This document shows positions 17,283-26,182 of a stretch of DNA of 64,000 nt, piece by piece (within the stretch, counting starts at the first letter, position 1; the number at the start of each line of letters is the position of its first letter). This DNA comes from G965218495 sp965218495 (GTDB taxonomy: Bacteria; Bacteroidota; Rhodothermia; Rhodothermales; Bin80), in NCBI GenBank assembly GCA_965218495.1, contig OZ244626.1, positions 2,170,001-2,234,000 on the forward strand, written 5' to 3'. The notes below the pieces were generated by a model, which worked only from the letters and a program-made list of their open reading frames with translations, was not told where the DNA came from and did not search any database. The position numbers and the translations under genes were made by a program.

Positions 17283-18764
17283 GTGCACGTTGCCGACGCG
17301 GTCCCCAATAGCGACGCCATGAATCCCCGCACCTCAGGGACGAGTGCCCCTTCTGCCCGAGCGCTTTGGCTTTGGGGACATGCGGCCCTTTTTGCCGCGC
17401 TAGTGTTGGGGCTGGTTGTCGTTCTTGCCATCGCCAGGATGGGGTCTTGGCCCGTGGCGGCAGCCTTCCCTGCCGTGTTGGTGGCATTAGCGGCCGCGAT
17501 CTGGCTGTTCCGACACCCAACCCTTAACCTCTTTGTTGTTCTGGTCGGGTTCGTGATCGTGGCCGACAACCAAGCGGGATTTCAGCTTCGCGAGGTTGCT
17601 TACGCACTCTATCTCTATTTAGTGCTGGCATTCTGGTACGTGGAGCGCGTGGCCTTTACGCGCGAACCGTTTCTACGGACGCGTGCCGATCAGGCACTAG
17701 CGCTGTTCCTGATTCTGTTGCCCTGTTCCTTGGTGCTGACGATACTGTTCGGCGGGCGCCTGGTCGGCGCGGTCAGCGAGCTGTTTTCGTTGTCGCTCCT
17801 CGCACTCTATTTCCCGCTGAAGGAGCTTGCGGCACGCTACCGGTGGGCTCCCAAAGCCCTTGTCCTTACCGTCGTGTCGGTAGGAATGCTGGTGGCACTG
17901 CGCAACTTCTACGAATACTGGCAGATGCTTGGCCGGGTCACGCAGGCCTGGCAGGTAGAGACGGGCCGGGTCGTCACCAATGACAATCTGCTAATGGTGA
18001 GTTCCCTCTTCAGCTTGGCCCTGGTGGTCTACGCCCGAAAATTGAAGTCCTTCATTCTCGCAGGACTGTGCTTCTCCTTCTGCTTTGGCGGCTTGATCCT
18101 TACCCAGAGCCGCGGCTATTGGATGGCCTTCTTCGTAGGATTCGTGGCGCTCGTCTTCCTGACTGACAAGCGCCGCCGCCGATATATCCTGCTGCTGGGC
18201 GGGGTTGGCCTAGTCGCATTAGTTGGCGCAGGCTACGTGCTGGTCGGATCCTATATGGACCTGCTCTTGGGGGGACTGGTGGAGCGAGTTCTGTCTATCG
18301 GCACCGCCGCGACCGCCGACCTGTCCCTGGTCAACCGCTTCAGGGAAGCGGCTACGGTTATGGAGCTCATCAAGGCGAACCCTGTTGTAGGCTATGGCAT
18401 GGGCGTTCCGTACTACTTTTATGACATCGCTCACCAGCTTTCGGACCTTGATGCCTTGGTCCATAACGGCTACGTCGGACTCTGGTACAAATTTGGTCTT
18501 TGGGGCCTTGGGCTTGTGCTGTTTTTCTGGGCCAGCACGCTGAGGCGTGGAATCCAAGCGTTTTTTGCCAAGAGCAGCGCACATTGGACAAAGGTATGCG
18601 GGCTGGCAGCCGCCATCAGCCTCATCGGCTTCGTGCTGTCTACCATCACTTCCAACCCATTCTTTTTGAAGGACTCCCTCTTCATCTTCAGTGTCACCAC
18701 GGGGCTGGCTGGCGGTGCCTACCTGCGTAGCCGTCGCGAGCTGCAAGAAGGGGCCGTTGCATGA
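17283..18764 (+). CDS. O-antigen ligase/polymerase family membrane protein
   Basis: Polytopic inner-membrane protein of the Wzy/WaaL type that polymerises repeat units or transfers polysaccharide to an acceptor. At least ten hydrophobic segments run from residue 27 to the end. The large loop NRFREAATVMELIKANPVVGYGMGVP followed by HNGYVGLWYKFGLWGLG is the Wzy_C signature region (H-N-x-Y and the G-rich stretch). The GTG at 17283 gives 493 residues; ATG 17319 is an alternative. The next gene overlaps by 4 bases (ATGA). Ligase and polymerase cannot be told apart from sequence; the adjoining flippase and Wzz favour polymerase. Confidence 0.85.
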   Translation: MHVADAVPNSDAMNPRTSGTSAPSARALWLWGHAALFAALVLGLVVVLAIARMGSWPVAAAFPAVLVALAAAIWLFRHPTLNLFVVLVGFVIVADNQAGFQLREVAYALYLYLVLAFWYVERVAFTREPFLRTRADQALALFLILLPCSLVLTILFGGRLVGAVSELFSLSLLALYFPLKELAARYRWAPKALVLTVVSVGMLVALRNFYEYWQMLGRVTQAWQVETGRVVTNDNLLMVSSLFSLALVVYARKLKSFILAGLCFSFCFGGLILTQSRGYWMAFFVGFVALVFLTDKRRRRYILLLGGVGLVALVGAGYVLVGSYMDLLLGGLVERVLSIGTAATADLSLVNRFREAATVMELIKANPVVGYGMGVPYYFYDIAHQLSDLDALVHNGYVGLWYKFGLWGLGLVLFFWASTLRRGIQAFFAKSSAHWTKVCGLAAAISLIGFVLSTITSNPFFLKDSLFIFSVTTGLAGGAYLRSRRELQEGAVA

Positions 18765-19486
18765 GTGCAAAAAACCTAATCAAGCAACTAGCGCGACGCT
18801 GCGGCTATGACATCATCAGGTTCAGCCCGCGCTCCTCGCCTGTGGCGAGACGCATTGCGCTCTTTCGCCATTATGGAATTGATCTGGTGATGGATGTGGG
18901 CGCCAGCACCGGTGGTTATGCCGGGGAGCTGCGCTCCACGGGCTACGAGGGGCTCATCGTGTCGTTTGAGCCTTTCTCTGAGGCCTTTCGCGTGCTCCAG
19001 GCCCAGGCAAGCACGGATCCGTGCTGGAACGTGGTGCAACTAGCCCTGGGCAGTGAGAACGGTCAAGAGACACTTCACCTGTCACGTAACCGGGAAAGCA
19101 GTTCCTTCCTTCGCATAAGCGCGCGCCACACTGCCGCCTACCCGGGTGCCTCGTATGTAGGCAACGAAGTCGTAACCATCAGACGGCTGGACGATGTCTT
19201 TGCAACCCATTGCGCCGAGGGCGCACGCACCTTTCTGAAGATTGATACGCAGGGCTTCGAAAAACAGGTACTCCTGGGTGCCGAGGCGTCCCTGCCGCAA
19301 ATCACCGGTATCCAAGTGGAGCTTTCACTCATGCCTCTATATGAAGATGAGCCGCCGTTCGTCGACCTTATCATGCACCTTCAGGCACGCGGCTTTACGC
19401 TCATGTCATTTCAGCCGGTCATTGACGACCCCGTGACCGGACAACTGCTTCAGGTGGATGGGCTCTTTTTCCGTAGTGGCGTCTAG
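18761..19486 (+). CDS. FkbM-family methyltransferase
   Basis: SAM-dependent O-methyltransferase of the FkbM family. It shows motif I as LVMDVGASTGGYAGELR, the acidic ribose contact in GLIVSFEPFSEAF, and the family C-terminal FLKIDTQGFEKQVLLGAE with the DxQGxE motif, then IQVELSLMPLYE. At 241 residues it is complete. The start codon overlaps the polymerase stop (ATGA), showing translational coupling inside the polysaccharide operon. It probably methylates a sugar hydroxyl in the repeat unit; the substrate is inferred from context only. Confidence 0.9.
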   Translation: MSAKNLIKQLARRCGYDIIRFSPRSSPVARRIALFRHYGIDLVMDVGASTGGYAGELRSTGYEGLIVSFEPFSEAFRVLQAQASTDPCWNVVQLALGSENGQETLHLSRNRESSSFLRISARHTAAYPGASYVGNEVVTIRRLDDVFATHCAEGARTFLKIDTQGFEKQVLLGAEASLPQITGIQVELSLMPLYEDEPPFVDLIMHLQARGFTLMSFQPVIDDPVTGQLLQVDGLFFRSGV

Positions 19487-19690
19487 AAGTCTGCGCCACA
19501 GAAAATACTCTGGATTCCTGTTCCCCACCAGGACGCACCATGTCACGACATTGGGAGCCACAGTAGGGTGCAAGCTCCACAGCACATCTTGTGGCACACA
19601 GAAACTGGACGGAGTTTCCCACTCAGGTAGCTATGGCGCTCGAATTGCGCCGACTCTTGGGCGACAAGCTCTTGCGCTAGAGTTGCAGCG

Positions 19691-21193
19691 ATGATTCGCA
19701 CACGGCAGCTTACGATCAATACCCTGGCGGCCTTCACGCAGGTAGTAATAACCGGAGTGGTGTTTTGGATCCTTTACGCCTTCGTTGAGAACGAAATCGG
19801 CATAGAACGCTTTGGAATATGGGCCATCGTACTCATCACCGCCACCATTAGCAGCCTGGCCAATCTGGGCCTTGGCAGCAGTGCGGTAAAGTTCGTGTCG
19901 ATGTACCTTGCCAGGAATGACGCGGCGCGTGCAGCACTTGTGGCACAAACCGCGCTGATCACACTGGCGGTCGTTCTCCTGGTGGTCCTCGGTGGCCTGT
20001 ACCCTATCGCGACCTGGGCCCTGTCCATCCATCCTGACCTGAAGGCGTCGCCAGCGCTCCTGGCAGAGGCCTACGCTATCCTTCCCTACGCATTCGTGTC
20101 CTTTTGGGTACTCTCGGTCGCAGGCGTCACCCTGGGCACCATCGATGGCCATCAGCGAATCGACATACGTAGCGGCCTGCAGGTCTGTGGCACGCTGGCC
20201 TACCTCTTTGTTGCTCTTGCGTTTGTGCCGCGCCATGGGCTGCTGGGCCTTGCGTGGGCACACATCACTCAGGCAGTACTGCTGTTGGGATCGTCGTGGG
20301 CCGTGGCTCAGCGCCTGCTGCCCGCGCTACCGCCCGTACCGTGCCGATGGCGCTGGGAGGTACTCAAGGAGGTTCTGGGATACAGCCTGAATTTTCAGGT
20401 TATGTCCATCTTCTGGCTCTTGTTTGAGCCGCTGACCCGATGGCTCGTGTCTATCTTTGGCGGCCTTTCTGCGGTGGGATGGTTTGAGTTTGCAAATCGG
20501 ATGGTGTTCCAGCTGCGTGCCCTCATTGTCTCTGCCCATCAGTCCCTTGTTCCGACCATTGCGGACCTGCTTGAGCGCCAGGCATCCCTGCTCAAGGACG
20601 TCTACAGTGTGTCCTTTCGGGTCATCCTGTACCTTGTCCTGCTTGCCATGCCGCTCTTTATCGCGGCGACGCCACTCATATCCTGGCTATGGCACGGCTA
20701 TTTCGAGCCTGTATTCATCACGTTTTCGGCGCTTTTGTTTGTGGGATGGTTTCTAAACCTGCTTTCCAATCCGGCATACTTTGCGTACATGGGCATAGGC
20801 ACACTCCGCTGGAATGTCGCAGGACGCATTGTCATTGGCGTACTCAACGGAGCATTGGGCTGGCTGCTCGGTGCCCTCGTTGGCGGCACAGGTGTTATCG
20901 TGGGTTTTGTGGTAGCCTTGGTGGTAGGCAGTCTCGTCACTACTGTGGCCTACCAAAGGGAGTATCGAATCCGCCTTGCTTCCTTGTTGGACCGCCAGAG
21001 TATCGTCTTGGGTAGCATTGGTGTTGTCGGTCTGGCCATCGCCTGGCCGATTTTGCTAATTTTCGGGAGTTCAATCTGGGTGGCTCTGGCCACACCGGCA
21101 GCTCTCGGTCTGCTTGTTTTCTTGCCCGCTTGGCTCCACCCAGTCCGGCGACGTCTGCAGCGGTGGCTCCTGGATTTGCTACCCAATACGTAG
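19691..21193 (+). CDS. Wzx-like polysaccharide flippase
   Basis: Oligosaccharide-lipid flippase of the PST/MATE-like (MVF) superfamily, moving undecaprenyl-linked repeat units across the inner membrane. Twelve or more hydrophobic segments cover 500 residues; the opening MIRTRQLTINTLAAFTQVVITGVVFWIL and the LGLGSSAVKFVSMYLAR block are typical of Wzx proteins. Unlike the rest of the locus it is separated from the gene before it by 204 bases that hold no gene, so it may have its own promoter. The next gene starts 8 bases after it. Confidence 0.88.
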   Translation: MIRTRQLTINTLAAFTQVVITGVVFWILYAFVENEIGIERFGIWAIVLITATISSLANLGLGSSAVKFVSMYLARNDAARAALVAQTALITLAVVLLVVLGGLYPIATWALSIHPDLKASPALLAEAYAILPYAFVSFWVLSVAGVTLGTIDGHQRIDIRSGLQVCGTLAYLFVALAFVPRHGLLGLAWAHITQAVLLLGSSWAVAQRLLPALPPVPCRWRWEVLKEVLGYSLNFQVMSIFWLLFEPLTRWLVSIFGGLSAVGWFEFANRMVFQLRALIVSAHQSLVPTIADLLERQASLLKDVYSVSFRVILYLVLLAMPLFIAATPLISWLWHGYFEPVFITFSALLFVGWFLNLLSNPAYFAYMGIGTLRWNVAGRIVIGVLNGALGWLLGALVGGTGVIVGFVVALVVGSLVTTVAYQREYRIRLASLLDRQSIVLGSIGVVGLAIAWPILLIFGSSIWVALATPAALGLLVFLPAWLHPVRRRLQRWLLDLLPNT

Positions 21194-21200
21194 CGGCACT

Positions 21201-22421
21201 ATGAAGGACCCACATGTCTTGCTCTTTGACCTATATGCGGGAGGCCACCACGGCCAATACATGCGGCAACTTATTGAGTACTGGGGCGCGCATGATTTAC
21301 ATGGGCGCCTTACCGTATTGGCTCGGCCGGTGTTCTTTGAGCGTCATGAAGACGTGCTGCGCGTTGCGGCCCACTGCGGCGCAACATGCAAACCTATCGC
21401 CGAGCCTGTCGCAGTGCGCGGATTCATTCGCGGCGCACTTGCGCACGGCCGGTACCTTAGAAAATATGTACAGGTCTTGAGACCGACGCACGCTGTTTGC
21501 ATGTATTTCGATCAGGTGCAGCTCTCCTTGGCGCTGGGACTCAGGTTTGGCTATCCGGTGGCGCTTTCAGGGATATACTTTCGGCCAACGTTCCACTATG
21601 ACGAGGCCACTGCAAACGCGCTCAAGGACCGCATCACGCGTATGCGCAAGCGGCGCTTGCTGACGGCAGCCCTGCGCAACCCGCATTTCAAGACCCTATT
21701 CTGCCTGGATCCCTACGTTGTTCCATACGTGCCGCCAACAAAGGCACAGCTCGTGCCGCTGCCCGATGGCGCCCCGGTACGCCCGCCGCTCAAGACTCAC
21801 CAGGCCCTTCGTGCGCAGTGGGGCATTGATTCTAATCGGAGCGTGGCACTGTTCTTTGGAAGCATCGCCGCACGCAAGGGCATTTTCCAAACTCTGGACG
21901 CACTGCCGTTGCTTTCGGCGGCAGGTCAGCGGCGGCTGTCGTTAGTCATTATTGGCCGCGACACGCCGCACGAGCGGCAACGTGTAAAAGACCATGTGGC
22001 GCGAAGCCTCGAGGCCACGCAGGTACAGATTATCCACGAAGCGCGATTCGTGAAGGAGGAGGAGATCCCAGGGATGTTCGCTAGCGCGGACCTGGTGCTT
22101 CTCCCGTATCAGCGCCACGTTGGCTCCAGCGGAGTGTTGGTCCGCGCCGCACAAGCAGGCGTCCCTGTACTTGGATCGGACTACGGCTTGGTAGGACGTC
22201 ATATCCAAACGCACCAGCTCGGACTGGCCGTGGATGCAGCACGTCCGAGTGTCATAGCCGCCGGACTGGCACAGTGGCTGAGCGGAGACGCTTTCCCGTT
22301 CGACCGAAAGCGCGCGTTGGCGTTCGGGTCGGCAAACACCGCGGAGCACTTTGCACAGACAATCTTCGGCACGCTTTTCCCGGATACACCCGGTGGTGTA
22401 GCCACCCAGTTACGCCCATAG
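21201..22421 (+). CDS. Glycosyltransferase, GT4-like
   Basis: Predicted cytoplasmic GT-B glycosyltransferase adding a sugar to the lipid-linked repeat unit. ATG 21201 gives MKDPHVLLFDLYAGGHHGQYM with an acceptor-side Gly/His-rich loop. The donor domain begins around VALFFGSIAARKGIFQTLDAL, and the nucleotide-sugar region reads LLPYQRHVGSSGVLVRAAQAGVPVLGSDYGLVG. The length of 406 residues is usual. It directly abuts the next glycosyltransferase with no spacer (stop 22421, start 22422). Sugar specificity cannot be inferred. Confidence 0.82.
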   Translation: MKDPHVLLFDLYAGGHHGQYMRQLIEYWGAHDLHGRLTVLARPVFFERHEDVLRVAAHCGATCKPIAEPVAVRGFIRGALAHGRYLRKYVQVLRPTHAVCMYFDQVQLSLALGLRFGYPVALSGIYFRPTFHYDEATANALKDRITRMRKRRLLTAALRNPHFKTLFCLDPYVVPYVPPTKAQLVPLPDGAPVRPPLKTHQALRAQWGIDSNRSVALFFGSIAARKGIFQTLDALPLLSAAGQRRLSLVIIGRDTPHERQRVKDHVARSLEATQVQIIHEARFVKEEEIPGMFASADLVLLPYQRHVGSSGVLVRAAQAGVPVLGSDYGLVGRHIQTHQLGLAVDAARPSVIAAGLAQWLSGDAFPFDRKRALAFGSANTAEHFAQTIFGTLFPDTPGGVATQLRP

Positions 22422-23597
22422 ATGCGCATCCTGGTACACGACTTCGGAGGATATGCCTTTCCGCTTGAGCTTAGCCGCGCGCTGGCTGCACGTGGCCATG
22501 AGGTGTGCCATGCCTATTGTGCTTCCCACCAGACTACGCCGCCAGGCTTGGACGGCGCCTCAGAAGACGGCCTCGAAATTCGTCCACTGCACCTTCGCAA
22601 ACCTCTGAGTAAGTATGCATTGGCAACCAGATGGCGGCAGGAACGGGAATACGGCCGCCTTATCGCTGGTGCCTGCAAGGACTTTCGGCCCTCGGTGGTT
22701 TTGTCGGGAAACACGCCTCTTAGTGCACAGCACCGTCTCATGAAGACCTGCCGCGCCATGCGGACGCCCGTCATTTATTGGCTGCAAGACATCATTGGGG
22801 AAGCAACACGTCGCCTTCTTGGCAAGAGGCTGAGACTCGTGGGCACGCCCGTTGGCCGATATTTTCAGGCAATGGAAGGCATGCTGCTAAGAATGAGCGA
22901 CGCCGTCATCGCGATCTCTGACGATTTTGTAAACATGGCCGAAGCCATGGGCGTCCAGCGGCGCCGAATCCATTTCATCGGAAACTGGGCGCCCCTGAAG
23001 CATTCACCTGCGCCAGGTGCCATTCCTTTGGCCGCAGAGTTCGCTGCTACCCCGTGCCTGCTCTACACAGGTACGCTGAGCATGAAGCACAACCCCGCGT
23101 TACTGGTGCATTTGGCAGAGGCGGTCAGCGGCCGGGCCCGCGTCGTGGTGATCTCTCAGGGCATGGGCGCAGACTGGCTCAAGGAGCAGAAGGCCACGGA
23201 AGACTTGCCCGCTTTGACCATCTTGCCGTACCAGCCCAGCGAGGCCCTTCCAGCCCTGTACGCGGCTGCAACGGTGCTGGTAGCTGTACTAGAAGGAGAT
23301 GCAAGCGTGTATTCGGTCCCATCAAAAGTGCTCACTTATCTAGCGGCAGGAAAGCCACTGCTGTTGGCCGTGCCTGCGGCCAACCTTGCTGCTCGCATTG
23401 TAGCAGGCGCAGGCGCTGGCCTTGTCGTCTCGCCCGATGACCCAGAAGCATTGGGGCAGGCCGCACTCGACCTACTGGAAAATGAGGCCGAGCGTGCGCG
23501 CATGGGGCAGGCTGCGCGCGCGTACGCCGAAGGCGCATTCGACATTGAGCGGATTGCCGATCGCTTTCTGACCGTCGCACAGCAGGTGACCGGATGA
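22422..23597 (+). CDS. Glycosyltransferase, GT4 (WbuB-like)
   Basis: GT-B glycosyltransferase with MRILVHDFGGYAFPLELSRALAARGHEV as the N-terminal Rossmann strand and acceptor loop. The donor domain runs from CLLYTGTLSMKHNPALLVHLAEAV through ILPYQPSEALPALYAAATVLV. It carries the GT4 signature VYSVPSKVLTYLAAGKPLLLAVP, where Ser/Pro-rich S-V-P-S-K contacts the donor phosphate. Length and order match WbuB-type enzymes of O-antigen clusters. It overlaps the next gene by 4 bases. The WbuB comparison is from memory of the family, not a search. Confidence 0.83.
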   Translation: MRILVHDFGGYAFPLELSRALAARGHEVCHAYCASHQTTPPGLDGASEDGLEIRPLHLRKPLSKYALATRWRQEREYGRLIAGACKDFRPSVVLSGNTPLSAQHRLMKTCRAMRTPVIYWLQDIIGEATRRLLGKRLRLVGTPVGRYFQAMEGMLLRMSDAVIAISDDFVNMAEAMGVQRRRIHFIGNWAPLKHSPAPGAIPLAAEFAATPCLLYTGTLSMKHNPALLVHLAEAVSGRARVVVISQGMGADWLKEQKATEDLPALTILPYQPSEALPALYAAATVLVAVLEGDASVYSVPSKVLTYLAAGKPLLLAVPAANLAARIVAGAGAGLVVSPDDPEALGQAALDLLENEAERARMGQAARAYAEGAFDIERIADRFLTVAQQVTG

Positions 23598-24760
23598 ATG
23601 AAGTCCTCTACGTAACGCGCATGGTGCCGCACTACAGGCACGCGGCATTGGCCCGGCTGAATGAGCGCCTGCACGGCCGGCTTGTCGTGTGCGCCGGGGC
23701 GCCGCCCCGAACCTCGTCGCTGCATTCGCTCACCCGCTCTGGCGCGCAGAGCTATGCGACGCTTCCCATGCGCAACGTGTGGATTCGGGGCGAAGCCCTG
23801 CACATCCAGCCCTTCGGGCATGTCTTCAGGCGGTTTCCCAGGCCGTCGGTGGTGATCGCAGAGGAATCCGTGCGCTCGGCCACGCTGCCGCTCCTTCTGC
23901 GGCGTGCGCGCCGCGCGGGCGCTGCGCGCCTGATCTGGGGGCACTTTTCGTCGAACCGGCGCCCCTTCTCCTTGCGCGCGCCCATGACACGATACCGATT
24001 GGCCCTTGCGCGCAGCGTAGAAGGATGCATATGCTATTCGGAGCCCATTGCCGAGGTGTTGCGGTCTCATGTGGATCCGGCTCGCGTGTTTGTGGCACCC
24101 AACACGCTGGACACCGCGCTGCTGCTCGACCTGTACGAGGATCTGCAGCGCACGGGGCGCGATAGGATCCGCCAGCGCCTGGGGCTTAGCGCCGGGGCCC
24201 CAGTAATTGCGTTCATGGGCCGGCTCATCAAGGCAAAGGGCACAGAACTCCTCTTGGAGGCCTTTGAAGTCCTGCGGCGGCGGCATCCCCGCGCCGCGCT
24301 GGTGGTGATCGGCGACGGCCCCGAGCGGGCAGCCATGGAAAAGCGTGCCAAGAAGCTGGATTGTATCATGATGCTGGGAGCGTTGACGGACTGGGGTGAC
24401 TCCGCTCCCTACCTTTACGCAGCTGATGTGCTGCTGAATCCGGGTTACTTGGGACTCTCCATAAACCACGCCTTTGCCTTGGGCTTGCCGGTTGTGTCAC
24501 AGCAATCGCCAAGCCCGCGTATCCGGTTCCACAGCCCCGAAATTGCCTACCTCCAGCCAGGAGACACCGGTGAATTGTCGCCCTATGGCAACGTCACGGC
24601 TATGGCCGACGCCGTCGACCAAGTCTTGGCAGATCAAGGCCGGTACGCACGCAACGCGCTAGACTTCGCACGCACTCACCTCGGACTTCACACCATGGTG
24701 GATGGCCTAGTGAGGGCTGTCACCTACGCCGAAGGCCTCGTTAATCGCTTGCCAGTGTAG
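23594..24760 (+). CDS. Glycosyltransferase, GT4-like, last gene of polysaccharide locus
   Basis: GT-B glycosyltransferase of 388 residues. The N-terminal part has MNEVLYVTRMVPHYRHAALARL and VVIAEESVRSATLPLLLRRAR. The donor domain is clear: VIAFMGRLIKAKGTELLLEAFEVL and RAALVVIGDGPERAAMEKRA, then LYAADVLLNPGYLGLSINHAFALGLPVV, where Gly-Leu-Ser replaces the more usual EG..E motif. It overlaps the previous gene by 4 bases (ATGA). It is the last intact gene before an IS3 remnant 78 bases downstream, so the original locus may have continued past this point. Confidence 0.82.
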   Translation: MNEVLYVTRMVPHYRHAALARLNERLHGRLVVCAGAPPRTSSLHSLTRSGAQSYATLPMRNVWIRGEALHIQPFGHVFRRFPRPSVVIAEESVRSATLPLLLRRARRAGAARLIWGHFSSNRRPFSLRAPMTRYRLALARSVEGCICYSEPIAEVLRSHVDPARVFVAPNTLDTALLLDLYEDLQRTGRDRIRQRLGLSAGAPVIAFMGRLIKAKGTELLLEAFEVLRRRHPRAALVVIGDGPERAAMEKRAKKLDCIMMLGALTDWGDSAPYLYAADVLLNPGYLGLSINHAFALGLPVVSQQSPSPRIRFHSPEIAYLQPGDTGELSPYGNVTAMADAVDQVLADQGRYARNALDFARTHLGLHTMVDGLVRAVTYAEGLVNRLPV

Positions 24761-24837
24761 TTGTGGAATTCCAGCCGGCGTGTATCCAAGCACAGTCTCT
24801 ACCGGTAATGTGCCAACACAAATGAGACAAATTCGCC

Positions 24838-25180
24838 GCGAATCTCGATGGGCGGCCGTGGCCGCTGTTACTTGAACATCCTGATTGAGCGGCCTTGGCG
24901 CAGCGCGAGGTACGAGGAGGTCTATCTTCACGAGCACGCGACGTTGCGCGAGACGCGGCAGCGGCTGCATGCACACTTCGTGGACTACAACCATCACCGT
25001 CCGCACCAGACGTTGCGGTACCGAACTCCGGCCGAGGTCTGCTACGACCTGGAGGGAGTCATGGCACCAACGCCCGCAGCAGGCGCGAAGGGACCGATGG
25101 GTCCCACAGACACTATTAACCCAGGCAATGCTCTATCTTAAATTCGTTGGAATTCTGTCCAACGATTGGGGTACACTTCA
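24838..25180 (+). pseudogene. IS3-family transposase, C-terminal remnant and right end
   Basis: The translated piece reads ISMGGRGRCYLNILIERPWRS, then YEEVYLHEHATLRETRQRL and VDYNHHRPHQTLRYRTPAEV, the last third of an IS3-family OrfB integrase core, including the acidic residue in the ERPWRS block. Everything upstream of it (start, first two catalytic Asp residues, OrfA) is missing: the homology begins abruptly near 24838. The remnant ends at 25180 with the same 18-base terminal sequence found at the end of the decayed copy at 53.7-55.0 kb. Confidence 0.85.
25163..25180 (+). repeat. IS3 right-end sequence, copy 1
   Basis: The 18 bases cgattggggtacacttca recur identically at 55015-55032. Both copies lie just downstream of an IS3-family integrase fragment and end in CA, as IS3 terminal repeats do, so this is read as the right terminal inverted repeat. 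Confidence 0.75.
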
Positions 25181-25477
25181 TAGCTGGTATGGCGATGCAT
25201 CAAAAAGAAGCGGTTTCGCGTACTAGTGGCGCTTTGTACCCACTTGACCGTGACGCAAACAAAGCCTGGGTTGGCTCACGAGACTTTGACGGCAAGACAG
25301 GGACAGTTATCAGACTAGTGGGGCACTCTGGCAGGGTTCATCCACCTTTGTGCTTCGCGCCTGCTCGCAGCTGCAACCTGGGTGCATAACGCGTCAAGAT
25401 TGGGTAGCAAGAAGCCAGAGACACTGGCAACATGATCGCGCATTACGTCTACGAATAGAGAAAATACGGGGAATAAC

Positions 25478-26179
25478 GTGCGAATCGATCCAGAGATAAG
25501 TAGCGTGAGCGTCGTCTTGCTCGGAGATTTCAATCCGACGATTTTCACGCCGGCCTGGTTTGCGATGCACGGCCTCTTGCCGAAGAGAGCTGCTGAAAGG
25601 GCTAGCCTGGCGGTTGCTCACCAGCAGGTCACTGAGTTTTCAATCGACTGGCTTCGCCTGCTTGTTGTGCCCAATCAATTCTTGGTTGAGGCCTCCCAAG
25701 CGCCTTACATTCGCCTGCGCGACCTCGTTGTGCGTATTTTCCAAGAGCATCTGCACCATACACCTCTTAAGGCGTTCGGGATCAACCGTCAAGTTCATTT
25801 TCTAGTGTCGAGTTTTTCCGCAAGAGACCAAATTGGCAGGACACTGGCACCGGTGGAGCCATGGGGGGACTGGGGCCGTGACCTCGGGTTGGATGGCGAG
25901 CACGGTGGGATGACGTCACTGACCATGTCCCAGATCAATCCCGGGAAAAGACCTGAGGGTGGCAGGGTCAACGTCCGCGTGGAGCCTTCCTCCCAGATCG
26001 GCAACGGCCGCTTGGGAGTCTATGTTCACGTCAACGATCATTACGAAATCGATGAGGCCAACCTTGGAGCCGGAAGGCGCCTGATGAAACTTCTCGAGGA
26101 CAGCTTTGAAGAGTCACTAGTACTTAGCAACGGCATCATTGATCACATCATGTCCTTAGCGAAACATCCAGAAACCTAG
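25478..26179 (+). CDS. Unrecognised protein, first gene of MBL-associated three-gene operon
   Basis: A 233-residue soluble protein starting at GTG 25478, with no signal peptide or membrane helix. I do not recognise it with confidence. It opens with predicted beta strands (ISSVSVVLLGDFNPTIFTPAWF), has a central LKAFGINRQVHFLVSS block, a Gly-rich loop (EPWGDWGRDLG) and an acidic helical C-terminus (LMKLLEDSFEESL). The size and the early strand plus GIN-type motif recall the sporadic TIGR04255 family, a weak resemblance only. About 300 empty bases separate it from the IS3 remnant. The next gene starts 3 bases after its stop, so the two are almost certainly co-translated. The DNA is less GC-rich than the polysaccharide locus. 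Confidence 0.7.
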   Translation: MRIDPEISSVSVVLLGDFNPTIFTPAWFAMHGLLPKRAAERASLAVAHQQVTEFSIDWLRLLVVPNQFLVEASQAPYIRLRDLVVRIFQEHLHHTPLKAFGINRQVHFLVSSFSARDQIGRTLAPVEPWGDWGRDLGLDGEHGGMTSLTMSQINPGKRPEGGRVNVRVEPSSQIGNGRLGVYVHVNDHYEIDEANLGAGRRLMKLLEDSFEESLVLSNGIIDHIMSLAKHPET

Positions 26180-26182
26180 TTC

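Noticed and set aside
24707..25006. Minus-strand frame across the IS3 remnant
   Set aside because: It is antisense to the clear transposase fragment and without motifs.
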